Below are positions 1-8,435 of a DNA stretch of 64,000 nucleotides, piece by piece (within the stretch, counting starts at the first letter, position 1; every line of letters starts with the position of its first letter). The translations under genes were made by a program, and so were the position numbers. Origin of the DNA: Anabaena minutissima FACHB-250 (GTDB lineage Bacteria > Cyanobacteriota > Cyanobacteriia > Cyanobacteriales > Nostocaceae); NCBI RefSeq assembly GCF_014697125.1, contig NZ_JACJRG010000012.1:1-64000 (forward strand), read 5' to 3'. Under the pieces are notes generated by a model. That model did not search any database, was not told the origin of the DNA, and was given only the letters and a program-made list of their open reading frames with translations.

Positions 1-1
1 G

Positions 2-97
2 TTGAGTGAACGGATTTTAAATGCTGATTTACCAGAGATGGTGACGCAGATTGGGGATAAGGGGAGTGATGAAATAGCGGGGAAAAATGCCGGTTAA
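2..97 (+). CDS. C-terminal end of a gene cut by the window start
   Basis: An open frame enters from the left edge and reads 31 codons before a TAA stop at 95-97. The visible peptide is hydrophilic, runs from about LSERILNADLPEM to DEIAGKNAG, and carries no motif I recognise. It overlaps the earliest possible ATG of the next gene (position 87), which would suit translational coupling. Too little remains to name the product. Confidence 0.4.
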   Translation: MSERILNADLPEMVTQIGDKGSDEIAGKNAG

Positions 98-107
98 TAG
101 AAGCATT

Positions 108-350
108 ATGATGAGGAAAGAGAACCTAACAACAGCAGTTATTGCGTCAGTTCCAGAGTTACCCGATTGTATGGTGGAAGTTGAAAATCGTGATATGGCT
201 TACGCATCTTTACAGGAGCAAGTTCAGGCTAAACTGGCAAATAATCCCTGGATAGACTTTATTGGGATGTTTGAAGGAGATGAAGAGTTTGCAGAACTAG
301 CGCAGAAACTGCGTGATGAGCGTAAGTTAGATATAAATAGTACCGTATGA
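108..350 (+). CDS. Small HicB-like / antitoxin-like protein
   Basis: A protein of about 80 residues. Its first half (VIASVPELPDCMVEVENRD) resembles the HicB antitoxin strand-turn segment around 'VPxLPGC'. The second half (WIDFIGMFEGDEEFAEL followed by a charged helix) resembles the acidic C-terminal tail of VapB/Phd-type antitoxins that wraps a toxin. ATG codons lie at 87, 108 and 111. I chose 108 because the conserved-looking part begins there, but no strong ribosome site decides it. No toxin gene follows directly, so any partner would lie upstream of the window. The function is inferred from composition and motif resemblance only. Confidence 0.55.
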   Translation: MMRKENLTTAVIASVPELPDCMVEVENRDMAYASLQEQVQAKLANNPWIDFIGMFEGDEEFAELAQKLRDERKLDINSTV

Positions 351-363
351 GCAGCTAAGAGTG

Positions 364-483
364 TCAATGGATAGCTAAAAGTTGGGATAATTTTTCTGAC
401 TCTATCTTTAATTCGTTTATCAAACCCCAAAGTGCCTGATAAATTTTATACTTCAATTCCGCATTTAATTGATTTACTGCCAT
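364..483 (-). pseudogene. Truncated helix-turn-helix antitoxin-like remnant
   Basis: A 39-codon minus-strand frame from ATG at 483 to TGA at 364-366. It reads MAVNQLNAELKYKIYQALW, then a helix ending in SEKLSQLLAIH. The pattern (amphipathic helix, then a short HTH-like start) resembles the N-terminus of Xre/MbcA-type antitoxins, in which LLAIH would lead into the recognition helix. The stop comes exactly there, so this looks like a decayed end or an unrelated small ORF. No function is claimed. Confidence 0.25.
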
Positions 484-535
484 CATTGATAAGCTAATCT
501 TCATTCATTTTTTCAGACTGATTCGCTTGTAGTAA

Positions 536-567
536 GGGCTACCCTACGGGAACGCTCCGCGAACAGC
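536..567. repeat. Dispersed GC-rich palindromic repeat
   Basis: The segment around CTACGGGAACGCTCCGCGAA is a short GC-rich island in AT-rich DNA. It belongs to the family of small dispersed repeats seen in many intergenic regions of Nostocaceae. A related copy seems to lie near 22530-22567. Confidence 0.5.
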
Positions 568-755
568 CCTGGTTTTATGCAACTTAAATGCTGGTTAGCT
601 TACCAAGTCTTAAAGAATTATTGCAGATATATTTGGAAATAATCGTCAAATAATTTACTAGCAATCTTTTTGAGATATCTCATCAAGATAGTTTTTCGTG
701 TAATTACGTATTCTAATTGCAAATAAGAATACCTCATACATAAATGTAAGTTTTA

Positions 756-785
756 GCGATGGCTACGCCCACCGCAGGCATCGCA
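756..785. repeat. Dispersed repeat with GCGATG/CATCGC ends
   Basis: The segment begins GCGATGGCTACGCCCACCGC and ends GGCATCGC, so its ends are inverted (GCGATG/CATCGC) and it can fold on itself. This is a recurrent cyanobacterial intergenic repeat type. No coding role is visible. Confidence 0.5.
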
Positions 786-887
786 CCTTTTTCACCCAAC
801 CTCACAAAATCGCGTTGCTCCCGTAGCTGATCGCTAATAATATAAGAAGACACTTTACATTTCTTAAATATTAGCTTAACTAGAACT

Positions 888-2396
888 ATGGCCAGAGATT
901 TACGGGGATTCATTAAAATTTTAGAAGAAAAAGGGCAATTACGGCGTATTTCTGCATTAGTTGACCCAGAGTTAGAAATTGCAGAGATTTCCAACCGGAT
1001 GCTACAAAAAGGTGGCCCTGGTTTGTTATTTGAAAACGTCAAGGGTTCATCCTTCCCAGTGGCGGTGAATTTGATGGGAACTGTGGAGAGGATATGCTGG
1101 GCGATGAATATGCAGCATCCCCAAGAGTTGGAAACTCTGGGTAAAAAGCTGAGTATGCTGCAACAACCAAAGCCGCCGAAAAAGATTTCTCAGGCGATAG
1201 ATTTTGGGAAAGTGCTGTTTGATGTAGTGAAAGCCAAACCAGGTAGAGACTTTTTCCCGGCTTGTCAGCAGGTGGTAATTCAAGGAGATGATTTAGATTT
1301 AAACAAGTTACCTTTAATACGTCCCTACCCTGGTGATGCTGGCAAGATTATTACCCTGGGATTAGTGATTACTAGGGATTGTGAGACAGGTACGCCAAAT
1401 GTGGGTGTGTATCGCTTGCAACTGCAATCTAAAAATACTATGACAGTCCACTGGTTATCTGTGCGGGGAGGGGCGAGACATTTACGCAAAGCTGCTGAAA
1501 ATGGTAAAAAATTAGAAATAGCGATCGCACTTGGTGTAGATCCTTTAATTATTATGGCAGCCGCTACACCCATTCCTGTAGATTTATCAGAATGGTTGTT
1601 TGCGGGACTGTATGGCGGTTCGGGTGTGCAGTTAGCGAAGTGTAAAACCGTAGATTTAGAAGTTCCCGCAGATTCAGAATTTGTCTTAGAAGGGACAATT
1701 ACACCAGGGGAAATTTTACCAGATGGCCCCTTTGGCGACCACATGGGTTATTACGGCGGCGTGGAGGATTCGCCATTGATTCGCTTTCAGTGTATGACAC
1801 ACCGCAAAGACCCAGTTTATTTAACTACATTTAGCGGTCGTCCCCCCAAAGAAGAAGCAATGATGGCGATCGCACTCAATCGGATCTATACTCCTATATT
1901 GCGCCAACAAGTCTCAGAAATCGTTGATTTTTTCCTCCCAATGGAAGCTTTGAGTTACAAAGCGGCAATTATTTCCATTGATAAAGCATACCCCGGACAA
2001 GCACGGCGGGCAGCTTTGGCGTTTTGGAGTGCATTACCCCAATTTACTTACACTAAATTTGTGATAGTCGTCGATAAAGACATTAATATTCGTGACCCGC
2101 GTCAAGTAGTATGGGCAATTAGTTCTAAAGTTGACCCCACACGAGATGTCTTTATTTTACCAAATACCCCCTTTGACACTTTAGATTTTGCGAGTGAAAA
2201 AATTGGTTTAGGTGGACGCATGGGTATTGATGCAACTACCAAAATTCCCCCAGAAACAGACCATGAATGGGGCGCACCTTTAGAATCTGACTTAGATATA
2301 GCGGCGATGGTAGAAAGACGATGGTCTGAGTATGGTTTGGGAGATTTGCAACTAGGTGAAGTTGACCCGAATTTGTTTGGTTACGATATGAAGTAA
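888..2396 (+). CDS. ubiD: UbiD family decarboxylase
   Basis: A 502-residue protein of normal length for cyanobacterial UbiD, a prenylated-FMN-dependent decarboxylase. In this group it is thought to remove the carboxylate from 4-hydroxy-3-solanesylbenzoate during plastoquinone synthesis. Family segments are visible in order: an N-terminal MARDLRGFIKILEEKGQL, a central EGTITPGE near residue 268, and the cofactor/metal segment GPFGDHMGYYGG near residues 280-291, followed by CMTHRKDPVY. The protein is soluble with no signal peptide. It stands alone, with no ubiX-like flavin prenyltransferase beside it. The start is supported by the conserved N-terminus at the ATG. The pathway step is inferred from family membership. 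Confidence 0.88.
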   Translation: MARDLRGFIKILEEKGQLRRISALVDPELEIAEISNRMLQKGGPGLLFENVKGSSFPVAVNLMGTVERICWAMNMQHPQELETLGKKLSMLQQPKPPKKISQAIDFGKVLFDVVKAKPGRDFFPACQQVVIQGDDLDLNKLPLIRPYPGDAGKIITLGLVITRDCETGTPNVGVYRLQLQSKNTMTVHWLSVRGGARHLRKAAENGKKLEIAIALGVDPLIIMAAATPIPVDLSEWLFAGLYGGSGVQLAKCKTVDLEVPADSEFVLEGTITPGEILPDGPFGDHMGYYGGVEDSPLIRFQCMTHRKDPVYLTTFSGRPPKEEAMMAIALNRIYTPILRQQVSEIVDFFLPMEALSYKAAIISIDKAYPGQARRAALAFWSALPQFTYTKFVIVVDKDINIRDPRQVVWAISSKVDPTRDVFILPNTPFDTLDFASEKIGLGGRMGIDATTKIPPETDHEWGAPLESDLDIAAMVERRWSEYGLGDLQLGEVDPNLFGYDMK

Positions 2397-2479
2397 GACT
2401 CCAGAATTCAAAATGCAAAATGAACCAAACCTAATTTTGCATTTTGAATTGACAGGGAGTTAAGTTAATTCAAAATCAA

Positions 2480-2878
2480 TTATTTAAGTGCATAATCAGG
2501 CTGATATTCAACCAACTCAATTTCATTACCATCTGGGTCAGTGACATAAATTCTATGTTTAGTTTCCGGTGCTGACATTGTGTAATATTCAATGTCTTCC
2601 TTGTCTAGTAATTTTTGCATAGCTTCGCCATCTTCAATCACAAAGCCAACATGATTAATCCCAATATTTTCATAGATTTGATGGACACGCTTTTGTTCTG
2701 GATAGTTATTGAGGGCAAAATAGAATTGATTATTACCAAAATGTATCCAGCGATCTCCTTCATTAGATACCCCTTCAGCACGCACATACCAATCAGGAAA
2801 TAGTGTTTGGTAAAAGTTCTTAGTTGCATCAATATCTTGACAGGCAATATTGATATGTTCAAAGCGAGTAAAATTCAT
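2480..2878 (-). CDS. VOC family protein (glyoxalase/bleomycin-resistance fold)
   Basis: A 132-residue protein from the ATG at 2876-2878, chosen because AGGAG sits about 7 bases upstream; a longer reading to 2923 adds a non-conserved leader. It has the paired beta-alpha-beta-beta-beta layout of vicinal oxygen chelate proteins. Likely metal ligands are His in FEHINIA (about residue 7), His in GINHVGFVIED and Glu near the C-terminus (NEIELVEY). The segment YVTDPDGNEIELVEY is typical of the family. The substrate cannot be told from sequence. It could be a dioxygenase, a lyase or a resistance protein. Its downstream neighbour is the ZIP transporter on the same strand, separated by a small hairpin repeat. 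Confidence 0.8.
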   Translation of the reverse strand: MNFTRFEHINIACQDIDATKNFYQTLFPDWYVRAEGVSNEGDRWIHFGNNQFYFALNNYPEQKRVHQIYENIGINHVGFVIEDGEAMQKLLDKEDIEYYTMSAPETKHRIYVTDPDGNEIELVEYQPDYALK

Positions 2879-2916
2879 AATTTGCTCCTTTGCAGTTACA
2901 TAAAAACCATTTTTAA

Positions 2917-2939
2917 AAGACACGATTTATTGCGTCTTA
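2917..2939 (-). terminator. Hairpin repeat at the end of the ZIP gene
   Basis: On the minus strand AAGACGC and GTGTCTT pair around an AT-rich loop and are followed by TTTTAAAAA. The hairpin overlaps the TAA stop of the ZIP gene. A clean copy of the same repeat family (AGACGCGAT/ATCGCGTCT) lies after argD at 20708-20727, so this is probably a dispersed repeat serving as a terminator. Confidence 0.4.
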
Positions 2940-3722
2940 TCCCAAAGAAATATCCAAAAACATCATCACTACAAAACCCAACATTACGCCAATAGTTCCT
3001 TCTTTTTCTAAGCCTTTACGATGAGATTCCGGGATGATTTCATCACTAATTACAAATAACATCGCCCCAGCTGCAAAAGCCATTGCCCAAGGTAAAACAA
3101 AATTAGCTACACTCACCACAGCTGCACCAATTAAACCGCCAATTGGTTCTACTAAACCCGTCAGTAAAGTAATCCACAAAGCATAACCTGCGGAATATTT
3201 CTCAGCTACTAAAGATAAGGCAACTACTAAACCTTCAGGAATATTTTGTAAGCCAATTCCTAACGCGATGGGAATCCCATCAGTAATATTATTATTACCA
3301 AAATTCACTCCTACCGCTAAACCTTCGGGGAAGTTGTGAATAGTAATAGCCGCAATAAATAACCAAATTCGCTTCAGTTCATTACCGCGACAGTTTTCTT
3401 TTCCCTTAAAAAAATGTTCATGGGGTAAAAATCGATGGGCTAGTTGCAGAAATATTCCTCCTAGCAGCATACCCGCAACAATAATTAAAGCGGCACTGGC
3501 TTGAGATTGACCTTGAGCAATTGCAGCCTCTGTTCCAGGTAATATTAATGAAAACGATGTTGCTGCTAACATCACTCCTCCACCAAACCCCAGCATTATC
3601 CCCTGCACTCGCTGTGTGAGATTAATTGGGAGTAAAACAGGTAACGCACCGACTACTGTGGCTAATCCTGCACCTAAGCTGGCTAATACACCGATTACAA
3701 GGTTATCCATAGCTGGGGTCAT
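2937..3722 (-). CDS. ZIP family divalent metal transporter
   Basis: A 261-residue polytopic membrane protein with about eight hydrophobic segments. ZIP signatures are clear: HNFPEGLAVG near residue 126 (fourth helix) and NIPEGLVVAL near residue 159 (fifth helix). Their His/Glu residues form the binuclear metal site of ZupT/ZIP transporters. A histidine-rich loop (HRFLPHEHFF) precedes them. The family imports Zn2+ and sometimes Fe2+ or Mn2+ into the cytoplasm. The start is either 3722 (MTPAMDN) or the internal Met at 3710. No Zur box was recognised upstream. Metal specificity is unknown. Confidence 0.88.
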   Translation of the reverse strand: MTPAMDNLVIGVLASLGAGLATVVGALPVLLPINLTQRVQGIMLGFGGGVMLAATSFSLILPGTEAAIAQGQSQASAALIIVAGMLLGGIFLQLAHRFLPHEHFFKGKENCRGNELKRIWLFIAAITIHNFPEGLAVGVNFGNNNITDGIPIALGIGLQNIPEGLVVALSLVAEKYSAGYALWITLLTGLVEPIGGLIGAAVVSVANFVLPWAMAFAAGAMLFVISDEIIPESHRKGLEKEGTIGVMLGFVVMMFLDISLG

Positions 3723-3781
3723 TTGTTCAATTCATTAAATTAATCATAGTCGAAATGATTATGAGTTGCAAGTGGCTGAGA

Positions 3782-3810
3782 TAAAAAATCGCAGACATTC
3801 AGCCTGCGAT
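3782..3810 (-). terminator. Rho-independent terminator
   Basis: On the minus strand ATCGCAG and CTGCGAT form a 7-bp stem around a nine-base loop, followed immediately by TTTTTTAT. It lies 55 bases after the stop of the membrane-protein gene at 3865-4521 and suits its transcript. Confidence 0.65.
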
Positions 3811-3864
3811 ATGAGTAAACTAACTTTGTATTAAGCGACTATAGCCCTTAAGGATCTAATCTAA

Positions 3865-4521
3865 TTACCAAATAAATGGAATCAAGCGAGAGGTAGCTTG
3901 TTGGTACTCAGCATAATCTGCATATTTAGCAGACATTGACTGTTCTTTTTGAGAAATGCGTTGTATGTATAGAATGGCGATAGTTCCAGGAACTAAATAA
4001 GCCCAAGGTGAACCAGCTATGATGCTAAAGCTTAAATACCGCAGCAAATCACCGAAGTAATTAATATTGCGGGAAAATCGCCATACATTATCACGGACTA
4101 GTCCAATACCATACTGCTTGGCTGTGAGCTTTTGAACATCGGCGGTAGCATTGATCAGACTACCAAAAGTGTACAGTGGTAATGCGATCGCTGTTTCAGT
4201 GATAGATAGGGGAATAGGGTTAGTAAATGCCAAGTATCCTGGTAAAGCGTAGAACACTCCAACAAACAACAGAGCTGAGACAAACGCAAAAATTCCCACA
4301 GGTTCATTAAATAACTGTCGCCTTTGGGGATAAAGCCATTGTTCAAGTAGCCACCAAATACAGTAGCCGATGTGCAAGCACAGATAAATAATTTGTCGTA
4401 AGTCTTGAATACCAAATAAGACGGCAAAAGCTAGCAAACAAACAATTGTCAGAACTTTTGCCGTATTAATCGCCGTGAGTGCTGTCACCCTGGGTTTTTC
4501 AGCTTTAGCAGTATTCTGCAT
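3865..4521 (-). CDS. DUF1295 / isoprenylcysteine methyltransferase-like membrane protein
   Basis: A 218-residue protein with five or six predicted membrane segments. The C-terminal part (SRNINYFGDLLRYLSFSI, then RISQKEQSMSAKYADYAEYQ and a final LIPFIW) has the layout of the DUF1295 / steroid 5-alpha-reductase-like / ICMT superfamily. In that family a conserved C-terminal Asn-Tyr-Gly/Pro...Glu...Tyr...Tyr pattern binds the cofactor (SAM or NADPH). The substrate is unknown. The gene lies 30 bases downstream of the SDR gene on the same strand, so the two may form an operon acting on a lipid or isoprenoid, which is inference only. Confidence 0.7.
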   Translation of the reverse strand: MQNTAKAEKPRVTALTAINTAKVLTIVCLLAFAVLFGIQDLRQIIYLCLHIGYCIWWLLEQWLYPQRRQLFNEPVGIFAFVSALLFVGVFYALPGYLAFTNPIPLSITETAIALPLYTFGSLINATADVQKLTAKQYGIGLVRDNVWRFSRNINYFGDLLRYLSFSIIAGSPWAYLVPGTIAILYIQRISQKEQSMSAKYADYAEYQQATSRLIPFIW

Positions 4522-4551
4522 ATGTTGATCAATTTGATATTTTCAGTAAGC

Positions 4552-5328
4552 TTATTCTGATACTCGCCGATTAACTAGGGTAGCACTAGCTTGATCTACG
4601 GGCATGAGTATGACTTCATTAATATTGACATGAGGCGATCGCGTTGTACAAAATAAAACCACATCCGCCACATCATCGGGTGTTAGTGGTGTAACTCCCT
4701 GATACACTTTTTTGGCGCGTGCCGTATCACCATGAAAACGCACATCACTAAATTCCGTTTCTACCATACCAGGATCAACGGAAGTTACACGAATGGGAGT
4801 ACCTAAGAGGTCTTGTTTTAAACCTTCAGAAATCGCCTTCACAGCCGCTTTAGTAGAACAGTAGACATTACCACCGGGATAAGTTTGATGTCCAGCGATT
4901 GAACCGATATTGACTACATGACCGCGATCGCGATTTACCATCCCCGGAACAACATAACGGGTAAGATATAGCAAACCCTTGATATTAGTATCAATCATTT
5001 CTTCCCAGTCTTGATAGTCGCCTTCATGCAGCTTATCTAAACCACGACTCAAGCCAGCATTATTAATGAGAATATCTATATCTGACCAAGCGGGGGGTAG
5101 GCTAGATATGGCAGATTCTACAGCAGAGCGATCGCGCACATCTAACTGTATTAAATGAACCTGTGCAGACGTGACATTTAACGTCTCTACAAGTTGCTGT
5201 AACTTATCTAACCGCCGTGCCGCTAAAATTAGTTTTGCACCCGCATCAGCAAAAACTTTGGCGCAAGCAGCACCGATACCGCTACTTGCACCAGTAATTA
5301 AAACAATCTGATTTTTGAGAGAAATCAT
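4552..5328 (-). CDS. Short-chain dehydrogenase/reductase (SDR)
   Basis: A 258-residue classical SDR with a Rossmann fold. TGASSGIG at residues 12-19 binds the dinucleotide, and ARRLDK after the second strand favours NADP(H). NNAG is present, and the catalytic YxxxK is seen in GNVYCSTKAAVKAI with an upstream Ser in NIGSIAG. Overall it resembles the YdfG/serine-3-dehydrogenase subgroup. The protein is cytosolic. The substrate is not predictable from sequence. The downstream gene encodes a membrane protein of the ICMT-like superfamily and is probably co-transcribed. Confidence 0.88.
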   Translation of the reverse strand: MISLKNQIVLITGASSGIGAACAKVFADAGAKLILAARRLDKLQQLVETLNVTSAQVHLIQLDVRDRSAVESAISSLPPAWSDIDILINNAGLSRGLDKLHEGDYQDWEEMIDTNIKGLLYLTRYVVPGMVNRDRGHVVNIGSIAGHQTYPGGNVYCSTKAAVKAISEGLKQDLLGTPIRVTSVDPGMVETEFSDVRFHGDTARAKKVYQGVTPLTPDDVADVVLFCTTRSPHVNINEVILMPVDQASATLVNRRVSE

Positions 5329-5342
5329 TGTAATTCGTAATG

Positions 5343-5366
5343 GACTCCGTCCCGCTACGCTAACGT
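5343..5366. repeat. Short GC-rich dispersed repeat
   Basis: CCGTCCCGCTACGCTAACG is a short GC-rich module of the same style as those near 5478 and 31105. It sits just upstream of the SDR start and next to the tandem repeats. Confidence 0.4.
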
Positions 5367-5380
5367 AATTCGTAATTAGG

Positions 5381-5526
5381 ACTGGGGACTGGGTACTGGG
5401 TACTGGGTACTGGGTACTAGAATTAGTATTTGTTACTTATTACTTATTACTTATTACTTATTACTCAGCACTCAGCACGGGCTAAACGCCCCGCTACCGC
5501 TAACAGCACTCAGCACTCAGCACTCC
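5381..5526. repeat. Cluster of heptanucleotide tandem repeats (STRR)
   Basis: Three different 7-base units occur in series: (TACTGGG)n around 5388-5418, (TTACTTA)n around 5433-5465 and (CAGCACT)n around 5466-5525. The last is interrupted by the GC-rich module GGCTAAACGCCCCGCTACCG. Such STRR arrays are a hallmark of heterocystous cyanobacteria. The array sits between the SDR promoter side and the end of the exported NTF2-like gene. Confidence 0.85.
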
Positions 5527-5530
5527 CCAC

Positions 5531-6358
5531 TTACTTCCTAACAACTTGCAGACGTTGCGTGACTATTGTCATCCCACTACCACGAAGAATCACAGCAGAA
5601 ATCCAGCGATTACCGGGGGTAGAAGGGGCGCGGCCGATTTTGAATAGACCACCAGAATTGAGTGGCGTTAAATCTACACTGGTGGGGTTGAGATACTTCG
5701 AGGCTTGAATTGGTTCTTCTAGTGCTGTTCCCAACAGTAAATCATCCCCCAAGGGTTCTTGGACGATCGCATCAAAATTATACTGCTGACCGACTTTAAC
5801 TTGTTGTGGTAATTTCACATCTATTTGGGGTGGCTTGCTACCAGAAGTCAGTAAGGTACGTTCTGATAAAATATCTTGACGTACAATTTTCCCACCTGTG
5901 ATGCGTTGACGAGATTTAATGGTGGTATTCAGTGCCAAATTATTGCTGTTTGCTGAGGGTAAACTGGTGATGTTCGTTACTGTTTCCGCAATGATGCTGT
6001 TACCTTCAGACTTCCAAGATTGTAGTTGTGTGCTGTAGCGCAAATTTGGGTGGCGTTTCCAGAATGTGACCAACGCTTTCTCCATTGTTTGACGGTTTAA
6101 TCCGTCTCCGTGGGCGAAATTAGGACTGTAGTATTGCAAAACTCCTTTGACATCGCCTTTACTAGCGGCTGCATCAATTTGTGTTAACAGATTTTTAACT
6201 GGGGTGGGTGCGTTTTGGACGTTATTACTCTGGGCGATTTCCACAGCTTGCGCGGGTTGCCTATGAACTAAACCAAGCGAGAATGCAGACAAAACCAACG
6301 CAATACCTGTGGACAGATTGATTTGGCGTTTTAGTAACAATAAAATAGTTTTGGTCAT
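5531..6358 (-). CDS. Exported NTF2-like protein of unknown function
   Basis: A 275-residue protein. It begins with a charged start and a hydrophobic stretch (about residues 15-30) followed by QPAQAVE, a plausible signal peptidase I site, so it is probably periplasmic. Residues about 55-135 (LLTQIDAAASKGDVKGVLQY, then YSPNFAHGDGL, a Trp-rich strand and SIIAETVTNI) have the layout of a SnoaL/NTF2-like cone domain. Residues about 175-275 form a second beta-rich domain. No catalytic motif is seen. The gene is divergent from murG with a gap of about 84 bp. Role unknown. Confidence 0.6.
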   Translation of the reverse strand: MTKTILLLLKRQINLSTGIALVLSAFSLGLVHRQPAQAVEIAQSNNVQNAPTPVKNLLTQIDAAASKGDVKGVLQYYSPNFAHGDGLNRQTMEKALVTFWKRHPNLRYSTQLQSWKSEGNSIIAETVTNITSLPSANSNNLALNTTIKSRQRITGGKIVRQDILSERTLLTSGSKPPQIDVKLPQQVKVGQQYNFDAIVQEPLGDDLLLGTALEEPIQASKYLNPTSVDLTPLNSGGLFKIGRAPSTPGNRWISAVILRGSGMTIVTQRLQVVRK

Positions 6359-6442
6359 GGGTAAGACTTTACTGATTGGAGTAGAGAAGGTCAGGAAATT
6401 GTTTTATCTTAGTGAAGCTAGGAGCTAAACAGTAGAGTTTGA

Positions 6443-7513
6443 ATGACAAACACACCCATAAAATTACTAATAGCTGCCAGTGGGACTGGTGGACACTTGT
6501 TTCCAGCGATCGCATTGGCAGGAAAACTACCAGAATATCAGATTGAATGGCTAGGTGTCCCCAATCGGCTAGAAACCCAGCTTGTACCTCAACAGTATCA
6601 TTTGCATACTATTGCAGTTGAAGGGTTTCAGCAAGGGTTGAGCATTGCTTCTTTACTGACATTGGGTAAACTCATTAGTGCAGTTTTCCAGGTGCGGCGA
6701 CTCTTGAAGCAAGGTAATTTTCAAGGAGTGTTTACCACCGGGGGTTATATTGCGGGGCCAGCAGTAATTGCGGCACGTTCTTTGGGTTTACCTGTAGTTT
6801 TTCACGAATCAAATGCTTTACCCGGTAAGGTTACTCGTTTTTTTGGCCCTTGGTGTACTGTTGTCGCCTTGGGATTTGACGTAGCGAGTCAGTATTTACC
6901 CCGTGCTAAGAATGTCTGTGTGGGTACTCCCGTCCGTTCTCAATTTCTAGATGCAGGTAGTTCAAAATTAGATTTAGCTATTCCTGAAAATGTTCCCTTA
7001 ATTGTCGTATTTGGTGGTAGTCAAGGCGCAGTGGCGGTGAATAAGTTGGTGCGAGAGTCAGCATCAGCTTGGTTTGATGCTGGTGCTTATGTAGTGCATT
7101 TAACAGGCACTCTCGATCCTGATGCCGGGAGTTTACAGCATCCCCAGTATATAGAATTACCTTTTTATGATAATATGGCGGCACTGTTGCAACGAGCTAG
7201 TTTAGCCATTAGTCGTTCCGGTGCGGGTAGCTTAACAGAATTAGCTGTGTGTGGTACGCCAGCAATTTTAATTCCCTATCCCTTTGCAGCCGAAGACCAT
7301 CAATCTTATAATGCTGCGGTCTTTACTCAACCGGGTGCAGCTTTAAGTTTTAAACAATCAGAGTTAACCGCAGAGTTATTACAAACTCAAGTTTTACATT
7401 TATTGCGATCGCCAGATGAGTTAACTAAAATGGCGGAGAATGCGAAGGCGATCGCAGTTCCTGATAGTGCTGATAAGTTAGCCTCTTTAGTGCGGGAAGT
7501 GGTGGAAAGTTAA
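6443..7513 (+). CDS. murG: MurG, lipid II synthase (GlcNAc transferase)
   Basis: A 356-residue GT-B glycosyltransferase of family 28. It transfers GlcNAc from UDP-GlcNAc to undecaprenyl-PP-MurNAc-pentapeptide on the inner face of the plasma membrane, giving lipid II. The N-terminal glycine loop GTGGHLFPA (Gly14 to His18 region) and FHESNALPGKV are MurG signatures. The C-terminal domain shows FGGSQGA, RSGAGSLTELA and PYPFAAEDHQ, which line the UDP-GlcNAc site. The length is typical. The gene stands alone rather than in a dcw cluster, which is usual for cyanobacteria. The ATG at 6443 directly precedes the conserved N-terminus. Confidence 0.95.
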   Translation: MTNTPIKLLIAASGTGGHLFPAIALAGKLPEYQIEWLGVPNRLETQLVPQQYHLHTIAVEGFQQGLSIASLLTLGKLISAVFQVRRLLKQGNFQGVFTTGGYIAGPAVIAARSLGLPVVFHESNALPGKVTRFFGPWCTVVALGFDVASQYLPRAKNVCVGTPVRSQFLDAGSSKLDLAIPENVPLIVVFGGSQGAVAVNKLVRESASAWFDAGAYVVHLTGTLDPDAGSLQHPQYIELPFYDNMAALLQRASLAISRSGAGSLTELAVCGTPAILIPYPFAAEDHQSYNAAVFTQPGAALSFKQSELTAELLQTQVLHLLRSPDELTKMAENAKAIAVPDSADKLASLVREVVES

Positions 7514-7525
7514 TTAATTTCCCAT

Positions 7526-8329
7526 TCAACCAGCATCTGGATCAATACCTAACTCTCGTAATTTAGCAGCGAGTTCGGCTTGACGCTGACGTTCAATTTC
7601 TAATTGGGCGATCGCATCATCAGCCCGTTGACGTTCTTGTTCTGCACGCTGGCGTTCTTGTTCTGCACGTTGGTGTTCTTGTTCTGCTTGTTCGGAACTC
7701 CACAGCAACAGGTTATCCTTTGCATCCCACCAACGCAACCAATTTATATTTAACCCTAAGCGATTTCCCTGCCAAATTCCCAAAAATAAATTCAACTCAG
7801 GAATCCAAAAGCGTCCTAATTCTGATGGTGTTTGTAAAGTATACTGACCATTTTCCAGACGGTGAACTTCTAAAGTGACCTCATAAGGATTAAAAATCAC
7901 ATAGACAGGAACTTGTAAGATTTTTTCATAAAAGTAGAGTTTCCCGTAAGGAAAGGTGGGACGAATGGAATATTCTGTGTTGTCGCTGTCCGAAAGAAAT
8001 TCCATCACCACAGCTACCGGTTCACCTTCGGTGTTAGGTGTATAGCTGCGACGAATTACCCCTGTACCCACAGGTAAAACACGCGGTACATATAACCAAT
8101 CTGGTGCTTTAACGACGGTTTTTTGATTAATATTGGCGACAAGACCAAAATTAGATGCAACTAGCATTTCTGGTTGAATGCGATTAGCTGCATCTAACGC
8201 ATCTGTTAACGCAGCTGCAAGAGAAGGCTGTTGAATATTTTCTACTGGATCGTCGGGAAGAATAAAGTCATCTGGGAGTTTTTCCCAAGTCACTACAGGC
8301 GTTTGGCGTTGGGGTGCTGCTAAAACCAT
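7526..8329 (-). CDS. Uma2 family (PD-(D/E)XK-like) protein with coiled-coil tail
   Basis: A 267-residue member of the Uma2 (DUF820) family, a PD-(D/E)XK nuclease fold greatly expanded in cyanobacteria. The conserved core VVMEFLSDSDNTE, then KLYFYEKILQVPVYVIFNP with a following acidic strand, is visible around residues 108-155. The C-terminus (about residues 210-250) is a charged coiled coil with an AEQERQR unit repeated about three times, ending LRELGIDPDAG, as in many Uma2 proteins. Nuclease activity has not been shown for most members. It is one of four copies in this window. Confidence 0.85.
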   Translation of the reverse strand: MVLAAPQRQTPVVTWEKLPDDFILPDDPVENIQQPSLAAALTDALDAANRIQPEMLVASNFGLVANINQKTVVKAPDWLYVPRVLPVGTGVIRRSYTPNTEGEPVAVVMEFLSDSDNTEYSIRPTFPYGKLYFYEKILQVPVYVIFNPYEVTLEVHRLENGQYTLQTPSELGRFWIPELNLFLGIWQGNRLGLNINWLRWWDAKDNLLLWSSEQAEQEHQRAEQERQRAEQERQRADDAIAQLEIERQRQAELAAKLRELGIDPDAG

Positions 8330-8435
8330 GATGATAATAAAATTATCGCTGGTGTTTTTGTGAAGCTAATTGTTAATATTTTACACGGCTTTTCAGGTGC
8401 ATGAACTAACAACACTATGTAGAATTAATTACCCA

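Larger units (their letters stand above)
351..887. other. Intergenic region with remnants and two dispersed repeats
   Basis: No full gene is visible here. The stretch holds a short antitoxin-like remnant on the minus strand (364-483), two GC-rich dispersed repeats (about 536-567 and 756-785), and the leader of the UbiD gene. The rest is AT-rich and featureless to the eye. Confidence 0.6.

Noticed and set aside
1325..1744. Long minus-strand frame inside ubiD
   Set aside because: It is a shadow of a well-supported UbiD coding frame with conserved motifs on the plus strand.
5430..5708. Plus-strand frame across the STRR cluster
   Set aside because: It begins in tandem repeats and continues antisense to the NTF2-like gene.
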